Shown: positions 54,021 to 64,000, counted from the first letter of the stretch. The stretch is DNA of 64,000 nucleotides from Palaemon carinicauda (GCF_036898095.1 NC_090768.1:53238702-53302701), one strand, 5' to 3'. Numbers and translations are program-made. The notes: generated by a model not told the origin, from the letters alone.

Positions 54021-54386
54021 TAAAAAAAGTTTTTAAAGTTTTTAAAGTTTATATAGGAAATATTTCAATGTTGTTACTGTTCTTAAAAAATTTGATTTTT
54101 CCTTGTTTAATTTCCTCACTCGGCTATTTTCCCTGTTGAAGCCCCTAGCCTTATAGCATTCTTCTTTTCCAACTAAGGTTGTAGCTTAGCATGTAATAAT
54201 AATAATAATAATAATACCTTTCCTCACTGGGCTATTTTCCCTTTTGGAGACCCTGGGCTTATAGAATCCTGCTTTTCCAACTAGGGTTGTAGCTTAGCAA
54301 GTAATCTCTCCTCCAACGCCTATTGACGCAAAGGGCCCCAAAGGGAAAATAGCCCAGTGAGGAAAGGTATTATTATTATTATTATC
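54021..54386 (+). repeat. AAT-tailed dispersed repeat cluster (two direct, one inverted piece)
   Basis: First copy 54,021-54,217 with TTTATATAGGAAATATTTCA, TGTTGTTACTGTTCTTAAAA and GTTGTAGCTTAGC and an AAT tail. A second partial copy follows at 54,218-54,304. An inverted fragment lies at 54,338-54,386 (GGGAAAATAGCCCAGTGAGG then ATT units). The second copy's start and the inverted fragment can pair over about 40 bp. Confidence 0.8.
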
Positions 54387-54640
54387 AGCAAGTATTAATA
54401 ATAATTATAATAACTTCCAGGTGTCTGGAACTGTACTTCTCTGACGCTGGAATGAATGGCGTGCAAATGTCATATACAGCGAGGGTATTGATCAAATAAT
54501 CAATGGATATAAGGGTTAGGGAACTTGTATACTGTACATACATTCACGGACCAGTCCTTGGGATATGTTTTACGTTAGATTATTACTGAAAAGGGAAAGT
54601 TTATATTTAGAGGTGAATGTGTAAGAAAAATTGACAGATA

Positions 54641-54750
54641 TTTTTGCCCCCTGTTTGTGTGTTTGTTTATTAACAGCTTCCTGGCCACAATTTGAATCGA
54701 AGAGTAATGAAACTTGCAGGGATTAACTGTTATGTAAAAAATGGAAATTA
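54641..54750 (-). repeat. Fragment of the ACCTCCGCC dispersed repeat
   Basis: Minus-strand match to the 3' third of the copies at 58,771-59,157 and 61,501-61,854: GTTAATCCCTGCAAGTTTCA, GGCCAGGA and the ACAAACAGGGGG run. Confidence 0.7.
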
Positions 54751-54905
54751 TTACATTTTTTACGGGTTGGTGACCGCAATATCTTTAACGTTTTTAAAAC
54801 GGTAAATGCCTAGCAACATTTATTCCAGGATTTTTACATTTTTCTTACGGCCGGTTTTCAAGTATAGTAAAATGTACACAGGCACTAGGAGAAAGGTAAA
54901 TGTGC

Positions 54906-54906
<1 letters not shown>

Positions 54907-54933
<27 letters not shown>
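54907..54933 (+). repeat. Poly(A) run
   Basis: About 25 A followed by several T. Confidence 0.8.
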
Positions 54934-54936
<3 letters not shown>

Positions 54937-55193
54937 TGAAATACAGCCCACCGCTCGGTTTTATTTACTACATCATAAATTAGCTAGGCGATGATGTCCT
55001 ATAGCCGGGCGTATGGCCAACTTCGCCCCGTCCTATAAGTTAACAAACAAGGAGTTTCTACATAGACTCGGAAATGGTGGAGGGCCATAATTATGTAAAA
55101 CCAATGGAGCTTTAAAAAATCTACGAATGTCTTTATTTAACTAATGCTAAAGGGAAGGTTTGTCTGATTCCATATTTGGAAATCATTTCACTG

Positions 55194-55242
<49 letters not shown>
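55194..55242 (+). repeat. TC microsatellite
   Basis: (TC)n with one interruption. Confidence 0.95.
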
Positions 55243-55246
<4 letters not shown>

Positions 55247-55260
55247 GATTTTATAACTAC

Positions 55261-55370
55261 GTTACTCAGTTTATTTATTTCTTTATTTCCTTTCCTTGCT
55301 GGGCTATTTTCCCTGTTAAAGACCTTGGGCTTATAGCATGCTGCTTTTCCAACTAGAGTTGTAGCTTAAC

Positions 55371-55428
<58 letters not shown>
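55261..55428 (+). repeat. AAT-tailed dispersed repeat copy
   Basis: Contains CTTGCTGGGCTATTTTCCCT, GGGCTTATAGCATGCTGC and GTTGTAGCTTAAC, then about 18 AAT units (55,373-55,427). Confidence 0.85.
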
Positions 55429-55455
55429 GGGTTTAGTATTTCATATCTCAACCTT

Positions 55456-55480
55456 GTGTGTATGTATATATATGTATATA

Positions 55481-55557
<77 letters not shown>

Positions 55558-55645
55558 GCATATATATATATATTATATATGTATATACATATATATATAT
55601 ATATATATCATATATATATATATATATATACGGTATATATGTAAA
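55456..55645 (+). repeat. Compound AT/ATAC microsatellite
   Basis: Alternating TA runs broken by TATG and TACA steps. All ORFs here (Tyr/Ile-rich) are artefacts of the repeat. Confidence 0.95.
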
Positions 55646-55845
55646 CACACAAATGCCTAATATAGAAGTTAAAACTGGAAAATGAAACTGTAATCTGATA
55701 ATCTTCCTTCTCCCATCCATATGTCAACAGAGTTTTCGAGTTGAAAAGTTAAATTTAGCTTCGGGAAATCTTCGATTAGCCAAACATGGCAGACGCTGCC
55801 TCCTCTTCCCCTTATATCAAGACTGTTTATGAAGGCAGGGTTTAC

Positions 55846-55848
<3 letters not shown>

Positions 55849-55890
<42 letters not shown>

Positions 55891-55928
55891 CAATGTTAAG
55901 TTAATATCTCTAGTGCATAACATCATTG

Positions 55929-55971
<43 letters not shown>

Positions 55972-56012
55972 CAATGTTAATATCTCTAGAGCATAACATC
56001 ACATAATTGTTA

Positions 56013-56057
<45 letters not shown>

Positions 56058-56119
56058 ACGAAGGTAATGCGTCAGTATTCTGGTTCACCTCCTCCACTTC
56101 CTTGCCCATCAAACACATC

Positions 56120-56158
<39 letters not shown>
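55849..56158 (+). repeat. Cluster of four GA microsatellites with duplicated spacers
   Basis: (GA)n at about 55,849-55,886, 55,933-55,968, 56,014-56,054 and 56,123-56,158. The first two spacers both carry ATCCCAATGTTAA, ATATCTCTAG and GCATAACATCA. The last spacer (56,055-56,122) recurs at 61,199-61,266. Confidence 0.9.
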
Positions 56159-56162
<4 letters not shown>

Positions 56163-56533
56163 TGGGTAGGTTTCTGACGAGTTAGTTTTAAGAGGGATAT
56201 AAAATAGTGATAAAACTAAACTGTTTAAGTAATGTGCTTCCCAGCCTGGTTCTCTCACTCTCTAAAAACGAGGAGAGTAAAAATATATAAAGTTGGTATT
56301 TGTTTTTCATTAGAGTATACACAGTAATTAAGGCTCATACGTAAACAAAATATCTTCAATGGCGATTTTGATAAAATTTAAAGATTTTTGTGTTGTGACT
56401 AAATCAGTATCAGTTCTCGTCTGTTAAATCTGTTGCCCTAGCTGACATTTCAAATGGTTGATAAGCTTAATAGTTTATTTTGTTAGTGATAAATCACTCA
56501 ATTTATGAATAATGCCTCTATAACCAATCCTAA

Positions 56534-56538
<5 letters not shown>

Positions 56539-56569
<31 letters not shown>
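56539..56569 (+). repeat. AT microsatellite
   Basis: (TA)n of about 15 units directly before the LINE 3' end. Confidence 0.9.
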
Positions 56570-56572
<3 letters not shown>

Positions 56573-56584
56573 GAATATGAATAT

Positions 56585-56803
56585 ACTCTATTTAGTTCAC
56601 CAGACGTTCAGCTGGGGTCCAAAAGGCACTAGAAGAGTTGGGAGACCCAGGCCTACATGGCTGAGGAATATGAAGCGCGAAGTAGATGATGAATGGAGAA
56701 GTATTGCATCAAAAGCTCAACATAGAGACGCCTGGCGAAATCTAACCGAGACCCTTTGCGTCAATAGTCGTAGGAGGAGGAGATGATGATGATGATGATG
56801 ATG
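56585..56803 (+). mobile_element. LINE 3'-terminal fragment with ATG-repeat tail
   Basis: The frame encodes RRVGRPRPTWLRNMKREVDD then EWRSIASKAQHRDAWRNLTE (about 56,630-56,740). This fits the GRPxxxW...A.DR..WR pattern at the C-terminus of LINE ORF2 proteins of the RTE-like and related groups. It ends with a stop at the start of a run of about seven ATG units (56,783-56,803), like the short-repeat tails of these LINEs. Only about 60 codons remain, a 5'-truncated insertion. Assignment to a precise clade is not possible. Confidence 0.7.
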
Positions 56804-56957
56804 CTCTATTTAAACAGGACATTAAAGACAATATAAATAATTGTCAAAATAACTGATTTTTTCCTTTGTAAACCTACAATTTCAAACTACATAGATGTTC
56901 AGAGCTGACACAAGCAATTTGATTGATATGGTGTAAGCAAGATCACGTTAGATACAC

Positions 56958-56980
56958 TTTTTTTTTTTTTTTTTTTTTTG
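56958..56980 (+). repeat. Poly(T) run
   Basis: About 21 T. Confidence 0.85.
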
Positions 56981-57175
56981 CAACCAAGGACGATTGAATC
57001 AGATCTTGCATGGTGATAAGAGTTTCAAGTCAAGGCTGAGGATATTTCCAAATCAAATAAAAACTTTAAATTAATGTTCTTTTCAAGAACTTAGACGATG
57101 TAGCTTTCTCTTTCATTCCGTAGAATCCTGTCTTGGCAAATGAAAAATATTATTCATATAGATGAATTAGAGTTC

Positions 57176-57395
57176 TCTTGCTTGAGGGTACACTCGCGCA
57201 CACTATTCTTATTTCTCTTCCTCTTGTTTCGTTAAAGTTTTTATAGTTAATATAGGAAATATCTATTTTAATGTTGTTACTGTTCTTAAAATATTGTATT
57301 TTTCCTTATTTCCTTTCCTCACTGGGCTATTTTCCCTGTTGGAGCACCTGGCCTTAAAGCATCTTGCTTTTCCAACTAGGGTTGTAGCTTAGCAA

Positions 57396-57434
<39 letters not shown>

Positions 57435-57456
57435 TAATAATAATAATAATAATAAC
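57176..57456 (+). repeat. AAT-tailed dispersed repeat, longest plus copy
   Basis: Starts CTCTTGCTTGAGGGTACACTC, continues TTTTATAGTTAATATAGGAA, TGTTGTTACTGTTCTTAAAA, CTCACTGGGCTATTTTCCCT and GTTGTAGCTTAGC, and ends in AAT units (57,398-57,455). The copy at 63,308 carries the complementary segment further inward, which shows that the 5' part is longer than this copy. Confidence 0.85.
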
Positions 57457-57699
57457 AACACCCAAACAATATCTTATTAACAAGACGAATCTATACCACA
57501 AAAAAGACACAAGACATAATTCCTTCAGGAAGCCATTAGAACAACAAGGAAAATGTATCTCACCCAATTACAGGCAACAAAACTCATCCACCTAAGTTGG
57601 GACTCCACTTTGACAAGTGGATACCCCGTCAAGTGAGGGTGAGAAATCTATACAAGTGGACCCAGGAATGCACTTGAAGCGTCAAGTGGTAGAGGGTGG

Positions 57700-57725
57700 A
57701 TGTTTTTGCGCGTGCGCGCGCGCCC
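57700..57725 (+). repeat. GC/CG alternating tract
   Basis: GCGCGTGCGCGCGCGCCCC, a short purine-pyrimidine alternation with Z-DNA-like composition. Confidence 0.7.
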
Positions 57726-57982
57726 CACATATCTGCTAAGTGTGCAAGGCTATCATTAGCTCGAACAGTTACTCATACATCAGCCTTCAATTACCCAAGG
57801 AGAAAATATCAACAACGATGGTATGGCTATCTCGGGGCATCTAAGGACTTGGACGACTTGGCTCCAAAGGATTACTAGAGACAGGACATAATGCAGGGTG
57901 AGCATCTCAATGTATTTTGGTTCTGCTGCTCATAGATCACTGGGATACTGAATAAGCATGACTAATAACCTGGGTTATCTCA

Positions 57983-57983
<1 letters not shown>

Positions 57984-58040
<57 letters not shown>

Positions 58041-58132
58041 TAGTTCAAAAGGAGTTACAAGGATTTTGGAAGTCTCAAAAGACTTTTTAGTTCTTGAATT
58101 CGTTTACGGCTGGAAGTCTGTCCCATGTATTT

Positions 58133-58185
<53 letters not shown>

Positions 58186-58350
58186 GTTCAAAAGGAGTTA
58201 CAAGGATTTTGGAAGTCTCAAAAGACTTTTTAGTCCATTCGCGGAGACTCCATTTGTTCTTGAGTAGAACGAATTAGTTTGTTTAGAGTTTTTATGATGT
58301 CTAACTTATTCTTGAATTCGTTTACCGCTGGAAGTCTGTCCCATGTATTT

Positions 58351-58394
<44 letters not shown>
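57984..58394 (+). repeat. Three GA microsatellites with duplicated intervening sequence
   Basis: (GA)n at about 57,984-58,036, 58,134-58,182 and 58,352-58,394. Spacers share TTAGTTCAAAAGGAGTTACA, GGATTTTGGAAGTCTCAAAA and CTGGAAGTCTGTCCCATGTA, so a unit of GA tract plus flank has been tandemly duplicated. Confidence 0.9.
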
Positions 58395-58397
<3 letters not shown>

Positions 58398-58770
58398 AAT
58401 TTTGATCATCAACATTCCAATCTGATAATGTCCAGTTTCGTCCTCCAGTTTAAACCTAATAAGAAAATGATGACCAGAGTGAATCATATATGCTTTATAT
58501 CAGTGAGTCACTTTGCTTAACACATTTAATCGACTCTTCTTTGGTATATTCCACAATTTAGTCTACAATTGGAACCCTTAAAAATAAACAAAAAATATAG
58601 TTTTTAAATCAATTTCATATTTAGTAGTGGATATTATAATTTGGAATTATTTAAATACCAGAAAAAAGAAAAACAAATAATTATTGTTTAAATCAATTTG
58701 AAGATCATAGCATGGAAAATATACTTAAACCAAACTTTATATTATTCTTACTAATACCTGACTCCAACAT

Positions 58771-59157
58771 AGAGGGGCACTCAGTAGAGCGCTGACCTCC
58801 GCCGCGGCAGCTTATTTCTCGACCATTTGCTCGACTTTGACCTTGCCCTTTGACCTTAACATGTATTAATTGACGTGGATTTTCCTACACTCAAATATGA
58901 ATCAAGTTTGAAGTCTCTGTGACAACGATGTCCAAAATTATGGCCGATTACGTGAAATGGACATTTTGCTTGACCGTGACTTTGACCTTCCAAAATTTAA
59001 AAATTTCCAGCTTTTAACATAAAAGTTAATCCCTGCAAGTTTCATTACCCAAGGACTAAAATCGCGGCCAGGATGCTGTTCACTAACAAACACACTCGCA
59101 AACACACAAACAGGGGGGTAAAACAAAACCTCCTTCCAACTTCGTTGGCGGAGGTAA
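58771..59157 (+). repeat. ACCTCCGCC dispersed repeat, full copy 1
   Basis: Starts AGAGGGGCACTCAGTAGAGC, with a tRNA-like TAGAGCGCTGACC, and ends TTCGTTGGCGGAGGTAA. ACCTCCGCC near the start (about 58,796) is the inverse of GGCGGAGGT near the end. Copy 2 is at 61,501-61,854. Short CTTTGACCTT-type repeats lie inside. A SINE-like element is likely; no B box is convincing. Confidence 0.75.
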
Positions 59158-59299
59158 AAACATGGCATAACCATAGTTTACATACATTTCCTCAAGATGG
59201 CCAAGTCTCCTAAACAGTAAAAAATGGTATCTGAAGAATATAGATAGACCGGATATGTTTTAAATAATCAAATAGCAAACAAAAGTGGCAATTATTATT

Positions 59300-59414
59300 A
59301 TTATTATTATCATTATTATTCGGCGATGAAGTGTGGGACAGAGGTAGATGGAGAACGCTAGCCAGAAACATCGACCCCACATAGAAGTGGGAAAAGATGC
59401 AGACTAAGAAGAAG

Positions 59415-59415
<1 letters not shown>
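59300..59415 (+). repeat. ATT tract and short LINE-like 3' end
   Basis: After an ATT tract, the frame WDRGRWRTLARNIDPT (about 59,330-59,380) resembles the C-terminus of LINE ORF2 proteins, then a stop and AAGAAGAAGATT. Very short, so tentative. Confidence 0.4.
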
Positions 59416-59473
<58 letters not shown>

Positions 59474-59665
59474 TAGCTACTCTACAACCCTAGTTGGAAA
59501 ATCAGGATGCTATCAGCCCAAGGGCTCCAACAGGGAAAAATATCCCAGCGAGGAAAGGAAATAAAGAAATAAATAAACGACATAAGTAATGAACAATTAA
59601 AATAAAATACTTTAAAAAATATTAACAACATTGAAACAGATATTTCATATATAAACTATAAAACG
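59416..59665 (-). repeat. AAT-tailed dispersed repeat (minus orientation)
   Basis: (ATT)n at 59,416-59,472, then CTACTCTACAACCCTAGTTG, GGGCTCCAACAGGGAAAAAT and the AATGAACAATTAAAATAAAA segment shared with 48,480-48,510. Confidence 0.85.
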
Positions 59666-59979
59666 AAAATACGTCAGTAATTATACATATACAGAATATC
59701 AATCCCTGTCGATGAAAATGTTTGGGGATAAAATGTTTAAGAATTACTAACAATCACACGTTTTAATTACACCGGTGCATTAATATAGCTAAATTTATGT
59801 CAAATACATTTAGCAACTTGTTTATAGACTGGAAATGGCATTAATGCAATTACAATATCATCATATGGTTGAGTAACCAATCAGAGAGAGGCCTGCTTCT
59901 TGTAGGGTGGAAGATTATAGTCAGTGAAATTGGAAGAAAATTGCCAAATATTCAATAATAGCAAATAAGTATACTGCTG

Positions 59980-60037
<58 letters not shown>

Positions 60038-60272
60038 CAATATATATATATATGTATTAATATATATATATATATATATATATCATATATATATGTATAT
60101 ATATATATATATATATTAATATATATATATATATATATATGTGTATATATATTAATATATATATATATATATATTAATATATTAATATATATATATATAT
60201 ATATATACATATAGGCTATATATATATATTTATATATACTGTATATACATATATATATATATATATATATGC
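59980..60272 (+). repeat. TC then long AT compound microsatellite
   Basis: (TC)n at 59,982-60,018, then about 250 bases of AT with ATTAAT interruptions. Confidence 0.95.
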
Positions 60273-60606
60273 ATGTGCGCGCAAGTTTGAACTTTCTCGT
60301 CCTTATAAGCAAAATAAGTAGGTTTGATTAAAAAAAAAAAATAAAAACAAGGTAACAACAAGAGAAACATTGACACAAAAAGAAGTAAATATGAGCCATG
60401 TATAAAAAAATAAATTGCTCTGAGCATAGAATAAATTGGATGAAGCTGATAGGAAATGCCGGCCATTTGAATTGGCAAAATCCTGCCAGTTAGTAGGTCA
60501 TATAATTTTGCTCTTTTTATCTTCTATGTGAAATAACGACAGAAGAATCATCATTTATAACAATATAAAATAAAAGTAATAATTATAAAAATACTGCTTT
60601 ATTTCT

Positions 60607-60835
60607 AGGTATAAAGGCCGCTCATGAATGGCAGAGGCAAGGAACACTGACACTGTCCTATCAACCAGGCCAATTCCCTAGAGACTGACCATATATACTA
60701 ATGATCAGCGCCCAAGGCAGGACCAAGGAAAACCAGGCAATGGCTGCTGATGATTCAGATGGACTAATAGGCTCCTCCAAACTCCCATCCTTAGCTCACA
60801 AGGATGGTGATGTTGCAGCGACCAAAGGAACTAAC
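60607..60835 (-). mobile_element. tRNA-derived SINE, second copy, lacking the tRNA head
   Basis: Shares AAAGGCCGCTCATGAATGGC, CTAGAGACTGACCATATATA, GGCAATGGCTGCTGATGA and CACAAGGATGGTGA with 11,873-12,150. The part that holds the A and B boxes in the other copy is missing or replaced, followed by a T run (60,871-60,893). Confidence 0.78.
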
Positions 60836-61067
60836 TGGTGATGACCAGTTAGATACGGTACAAGAGACCTGTTTTTTTTTTTTTTTTTTTTTTAAACGAA
60901 GTAAATGGACCAAATATGTCAACATGACGATCTAATATCACTTCCATGTAAATGATGGAAAAGTGATCCTCAGATATCTGCCAGTTATGGTAACAGTGAT
61001 TGGACCAGACGATTCCTTACATGGAGGGGCCAGAACTGGAAAGTGTCTGTCTGCCATATTACCTTCA

Positions 61068-61140
61068 CCACCTCCTCCTCCTCCTCCTCCTCTCCTCCTC
61101 CTGCTTCTCCTTCATCTCCTCCTCCTCCTCCCCTTCCTTG
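61068..61140 (+). repeat. CTC trinucleotide tract
   Basis: (CTC)n with interruptions. Confidence 0.9.
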
Positions 61141-61155
61141 CCCAACAAACACAAC

Positions 61156-61157
<2 letters not shown>

Positions 61158-61202
<45 letters not shown>

Positions 61203-61265
61203 ACGAAGGTAATGTGTCAGTATTCTGGTTCACCTCCTCCACTTCCTTGCCCATCAAACACATCC

Positions 61266-61308
<43 letters not shown>
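61158..61308 (+). repeat. Two GA microsatellites with spacer duplicated from 56 kb
   Basis: (GA)n at 61,158-61,198 and 61,267-61,307. The spacer ATACGAAGGTAATGTGTCAG...CTTGCCCATCAAACACATCC is nearly identical to 56,056-56,122. Confidence 0.9.
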
Positions 61309-61310
<2 letters not shown>

Positions 61311-61500
61311 TACGAAGGCAATTTGTCCGTATTCTGGTTCTCCATATTTGGTACAACTTTCAATCACAAACCAGTTTCATATGGATTTCTTTCCTAAATT
61401 GGGTTTCCAATCAAGATGTAGCCAAATCGGTTCACTGACTTGTTTTGTGTCCAAAATGGACTTACTTTAAATTGTTTGTCTAATCAATTCAGAATGAAAC

Positions 61501-61854
61501 TAGAGGGCCACTCAGTAGAGCGCAGACCTCCGCCGCCGCAGCTTATTTCTCGACCCTTTGCTCAACCTTGACCTATGATCTTAATATGTATTAATTGGCG
61601 TGGATTTTCATACACTCAAATATGAGCCAAGTTTGAAGTCTCTGTGATAACGATGTCCAAAATTATGGCTGATTACGTGAATTGGACATTTTGCTTGACC
61701 TTTGACCTTGACCTTCCAAAATTTAATCATTTCCAGCTTTTTAAATAAGATAATCCTTGTAAGTTTCATTACTATTGTAGTCAGGAAACTGTTCATAAAC
61801 AAACAAACAGGGGGGTGACATATAACCTCCTTCCAACTTCTTTGGCGGAGGTAA
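61501..61854 (+). repeat. ACCTCCGCC dispersed repeat, full copy 2
   Basis: Parallel to copy 1 from GGCCACTCAGTAGAGCGCAG to TTTGGCGGAGGTAA, with shared CACTCAAATATGA and TTTGAAGTCTCTGTG. It lacks part of the CACAAAC region. The 9-bp ends ACCTCCGCC/GGCGGAGGT are intact. Confidence 0.78.
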
Positions 61855-61971
61855 ATATCTAAGTATTTTAGCATATTGCATGGGATATTATTATTATCTT
61901 ATTATTATCCACCCCCCTTAATTCTAAAGCAAAAGCCAAAGATTGAACAGTTTTGTAAAGTAATACCTATT

Positions 61972-62012
61972 AACAACAACAATAACAACAACAACAACGA
62001 CAACAACAACAA
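61972..62012 (+). repeat. AAC trinucleotide tract
   Basis: (AAC)n with ACG/ATA interruptions, directly before the next dispersed repeat. Confidence 0.9.
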
Positions 62013-62250
62013 ATGCACCCGTTTCAGGTCCACTGTAGGACAAAGGCCAGAGACATGTCCTTATTCATGTCTGGGGTTTGGCCAGTTTTCATCACGCTGG
62101 CCACTAGGGGTTGTTGATGGTGGGAGATTTTAATCTGATCGTTCACGGCCAACCAACCTAGTATGCGTGGCTCTGACTTAGTACAGCTTTGCTGACAATG
62201 GCGATAAACAACACCTTACACCACGTTAAGGTATCCCACTCAGAGAGGGA
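62012..62250 (-). mobile_element. Fragment of a dispersed repeat (CAGTGGAC / LINE 3'-end type)
   Basis: GTCCACTGTAGGACAAAGGC resembles a motif that recurs in arthropod repeats and in the reversed 3' ends of RTE-like LINE coding sequence. The body includes CATGTCTGGGGTTTGGCCAG and CCACGTTAAGGTATCCCACT. It occurs once in this window, so the dispersed status is from general knowledge, not shown here. Confidence 0.45.
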
Positions 62251-62261
62251 TATATATAGAT

Positions 62262-62339
<78 letters not shown>

Positions 62340-62375
62340 GCATCTCCTAGTAAAAGTATACAAACAAATGTTTTA

Positions 62376-62416
<41 letters not shown>
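62262..62416 (+). repeat. AC, AT and GA microsatellites
   Basis: (AC)n, then (AT)n, then (GA)n to 62,335, and a second (GA)n at 62,379-62,415. Confidence 0.95.
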
Positions 62417-62420
<4 letters not shown>

Positions 62421-62829
62421 GCATTCAAAATGGTCCTAGCAATCAAGATAGAACATAAAGACTCCGTCCTTCAAAAGGAAGACTATTATAACCATCTATG
62501 AAAATAAAAAATAAAAAATCATCAGTTCTCCCAAGCCCTTCATTACTGTAGTCATTCAAGGCATCCAGGGATAAGAGAAAAATGCAATGTAACGATTTTA
62601 TTTCTAGGAAGAGCTACCAAAACGCATACCTCCAGGCTAACTATTGCGCAAGTACACACGCGTTATCCTTAAAACAAGTTTTTATGATATTTTTTTTTAT
62701 TATTCCTCTTGGTGTGCAGTCTTTTAGTAGTTAAGGCTTTGCATGGAGATGTTTTTTTCTTTCAGCATTCCAAAAAAGGATAGCCAATTCGCTTCTCTTA
62801 TTTCTGGAGTCTGGCCGTCAGCTATCTAG

Positions 62830-62867
62830 TCTGGATATGAATATCGTGTGATCTTTACAATCAAGAC

Positions 62868-62931
<64 letters not shown>

Positions 62932-63011
62932 TTGAAAAAGCTCTCTGGATATGAATATCGTATGATCTTTTCAATCAAGACTACAATTTATTATTATTAT
63001 TATTATCATCA

Positions 63012-63084
<73 letters not shown>

Positions 63085-63142
63085 CATTTTGAAAAAGCTC
63101 TCTGGATATGAATATCGTATGATCTTTTCAATCAAGACTACA

Positions 63143-63211
<69 letters not shown>

Positions 63212-63212
63212 G
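62830..63212 (+). repeat. Triplicated unit with ATT microsatellite
   Basis: Three units (about 62,830, 62,941 and 63,097) each carry CTGGATATGAATATCGT, GATCTTTTCAATCAAGACTA and an ATT tract of 60-95 bases. Units 2 and 3 begin with GAAAAAGCTCT and are almost identical outside the ATT part. Confidence 0.92.
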
Positions 63213-63307
63213 CGAAAGCTCCTGTATTTTTTAAATATACAACATATATAACTGTGGATTTTTAATACCCATAATTATTAGACAAGGCATGGTGTTTTCT
63301 TCATGGC

Positions 63308-63560
63308 ATTATTATTATTAATAGCTAGGCTACAACTCTAGTTAGAAAAGCAGGATGCTATAAGGCCAAGGGCTTCAACAGAGAAAATAGCCCAATGAGA
63401 AAAGGAAGTAATAAAACTGATAGAATAGCTCGCCTGGGTGTACCCTCAAGCAAGAGAAACCTAACAAGACAGTGGAAGACCATGGTACAGAGGCTATGGC
63501 ACTACACAAAACTAGAGAGCAACGGTTTGATTTTGGAGTGTCCCTTTGCCTGCATTTGGG
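63308..63560 (-). repeat. AAT-tailed dispersed repeat (minus orientation, with inner body)
   Basis: TAGCTAGGCTACAACTCTAG, AGGGCTTCAACAGAGAAAAT and AGCCCAATGAGAAAAGGAA are the family end. Then GGGTGTACCCTCAAGCAAGA is the complement of the start of the 57,176 copy, and further inner sequence follows. No coding frame is supported. Confidence 0.75.
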
Positions 63561-64000
63561 CATTTTCCCCACATTGACTTCTACCATGGAGATATTTCGG
63601 ACACATATTTCCCCATATACCAAAACTGTTCATTTGGAATTCAAAGATGAAAAGGCAACTTTTTTAAGGGGTGAAAGATTTAAAAGAAACAATCCAGCCA
63701 TGTTTCAATGTTTGGGTCCATGTGACAAAATCTGACAGCCGCTTCAATAACGGAGAGGAAGGGGAAGGCAATGAAAGGAGACAAGAGAAAAATGGTTCGT
63801 TTGATACCCAACTAAATGGAGAATGTATTAATCAGAAACATAAAATAGAGCGCAAAAGCCCGTGGACAACAAATTTCGTACGAGTAGTTTGTCTACCAGA
63901 AAATACAGTGAAAGTTATTTTCTTGTAACAAAATAAATGGAAATTTATGCAAGCATATACACTCAAAGCAACTTGAACTATTATCTTTGCTCTCATTCAT
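63561..64000. other. Unassigned sequence at window end
   Basis: Two overlapping open frames of about 85 codons lie here without recognisable motifs. Part may be the continued inner body of the preceding repeat. No FEZ N-terminal exon was recognised. Confidence 0.4.

Noticed and set aside
53583..62446. Many Tyr/Ile-rich, Arg/Glu-rich and Ser/Leu-rich ORFs
   Set aside because: They are AT and GA microsatellites read in frame.
52971..64000. N-terminal exon(s) of FEZ
   Set aside because: I looked for a minus-strand block resembling the EDLV..FDEKLN..F region and found none among the repeats; it is probably outside the window.

Overview
This is a eukaryotic nuclear window, most likely from a decapod crustacean; a caridean or other shrimp is my best guess. 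The reasons are a split invertebrate gene with GT-AG introns, DIRS1-like tyrosine-recombinase retrotransposons of the kind known to be abundant in decapods, an I/Nimb-type non-LTR element with an AATC tail, a tRNA-derived SINE, and very dense GA, AAT and AT microsatellites. No sign of bacterial, viral or organellar sequence was seen.

Layout. Bases 1-24,000 are a nest of transposable elements. DIRS element A (1-11,214, its left end outside the window) is split inside its tyrosine recombinase by a 6.5-kb non-LTR retrotransposon (3,465-9,980) flanked by a perfect 11-bp target-site duplication. Next come a right-end fragment of another DIRS family carrying a SINE, a small inverted-repeat element, and DIRS element B (13,155-19,656), which still has both inverted terminal repeats and the internal complementary region. 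A decayed, internally deleted DIRS element C follows (19,731-23,907).

Bases 24,000-53,000 hold the one host gene I recognise. It is the C-terminal part of a FEZ/Unc-76 (fasciculation and elongation protein zeta) homologue on the minus strand, in eight coding exons from 52,970 down to 26,157 (259 codons plus stop, all phases consistent). One intron has a GC-AG boundary. The last intron is 17.6 kb, isolates the final five codons, and contains two further DIRS copies (E and D) in the same orientation as the gene plus a palindromic MITE. Other introns hold LINE remnants and a 1.35-kb minisatellite.

Bases 53,000-64,000 lie upstream of the first exon found, either in a 5' intron or in upstream flank. 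They consist of microsatellites (AC, AT, GA, AAT, CTC), several copies of an AAT-tailed dispersed repeat, a pair of copies of a tRNA-like repeat, LINE 3' ends and a second SINE copy. I did not find the FEZ N-terminal exon(s) here.

How the parts relate. The mobile-element proteins (gag, reverse transcriptase, RNase H, methyltransferase-like domain, tyrosine recombinase; and ORF1 plus endonuclease/RT/RNase H for the LINE) serve only their own replication. All DIRS copies carry disabling changes. The LINE is nearly intact, with one in-frame stop in ORF1. I do not see a new multi-gene system. The most informative signals are the nested insertion, the complete DIRS end structure, the splice-donor-like sequence at DIRS ends, and the unusual FEZ gene structure.
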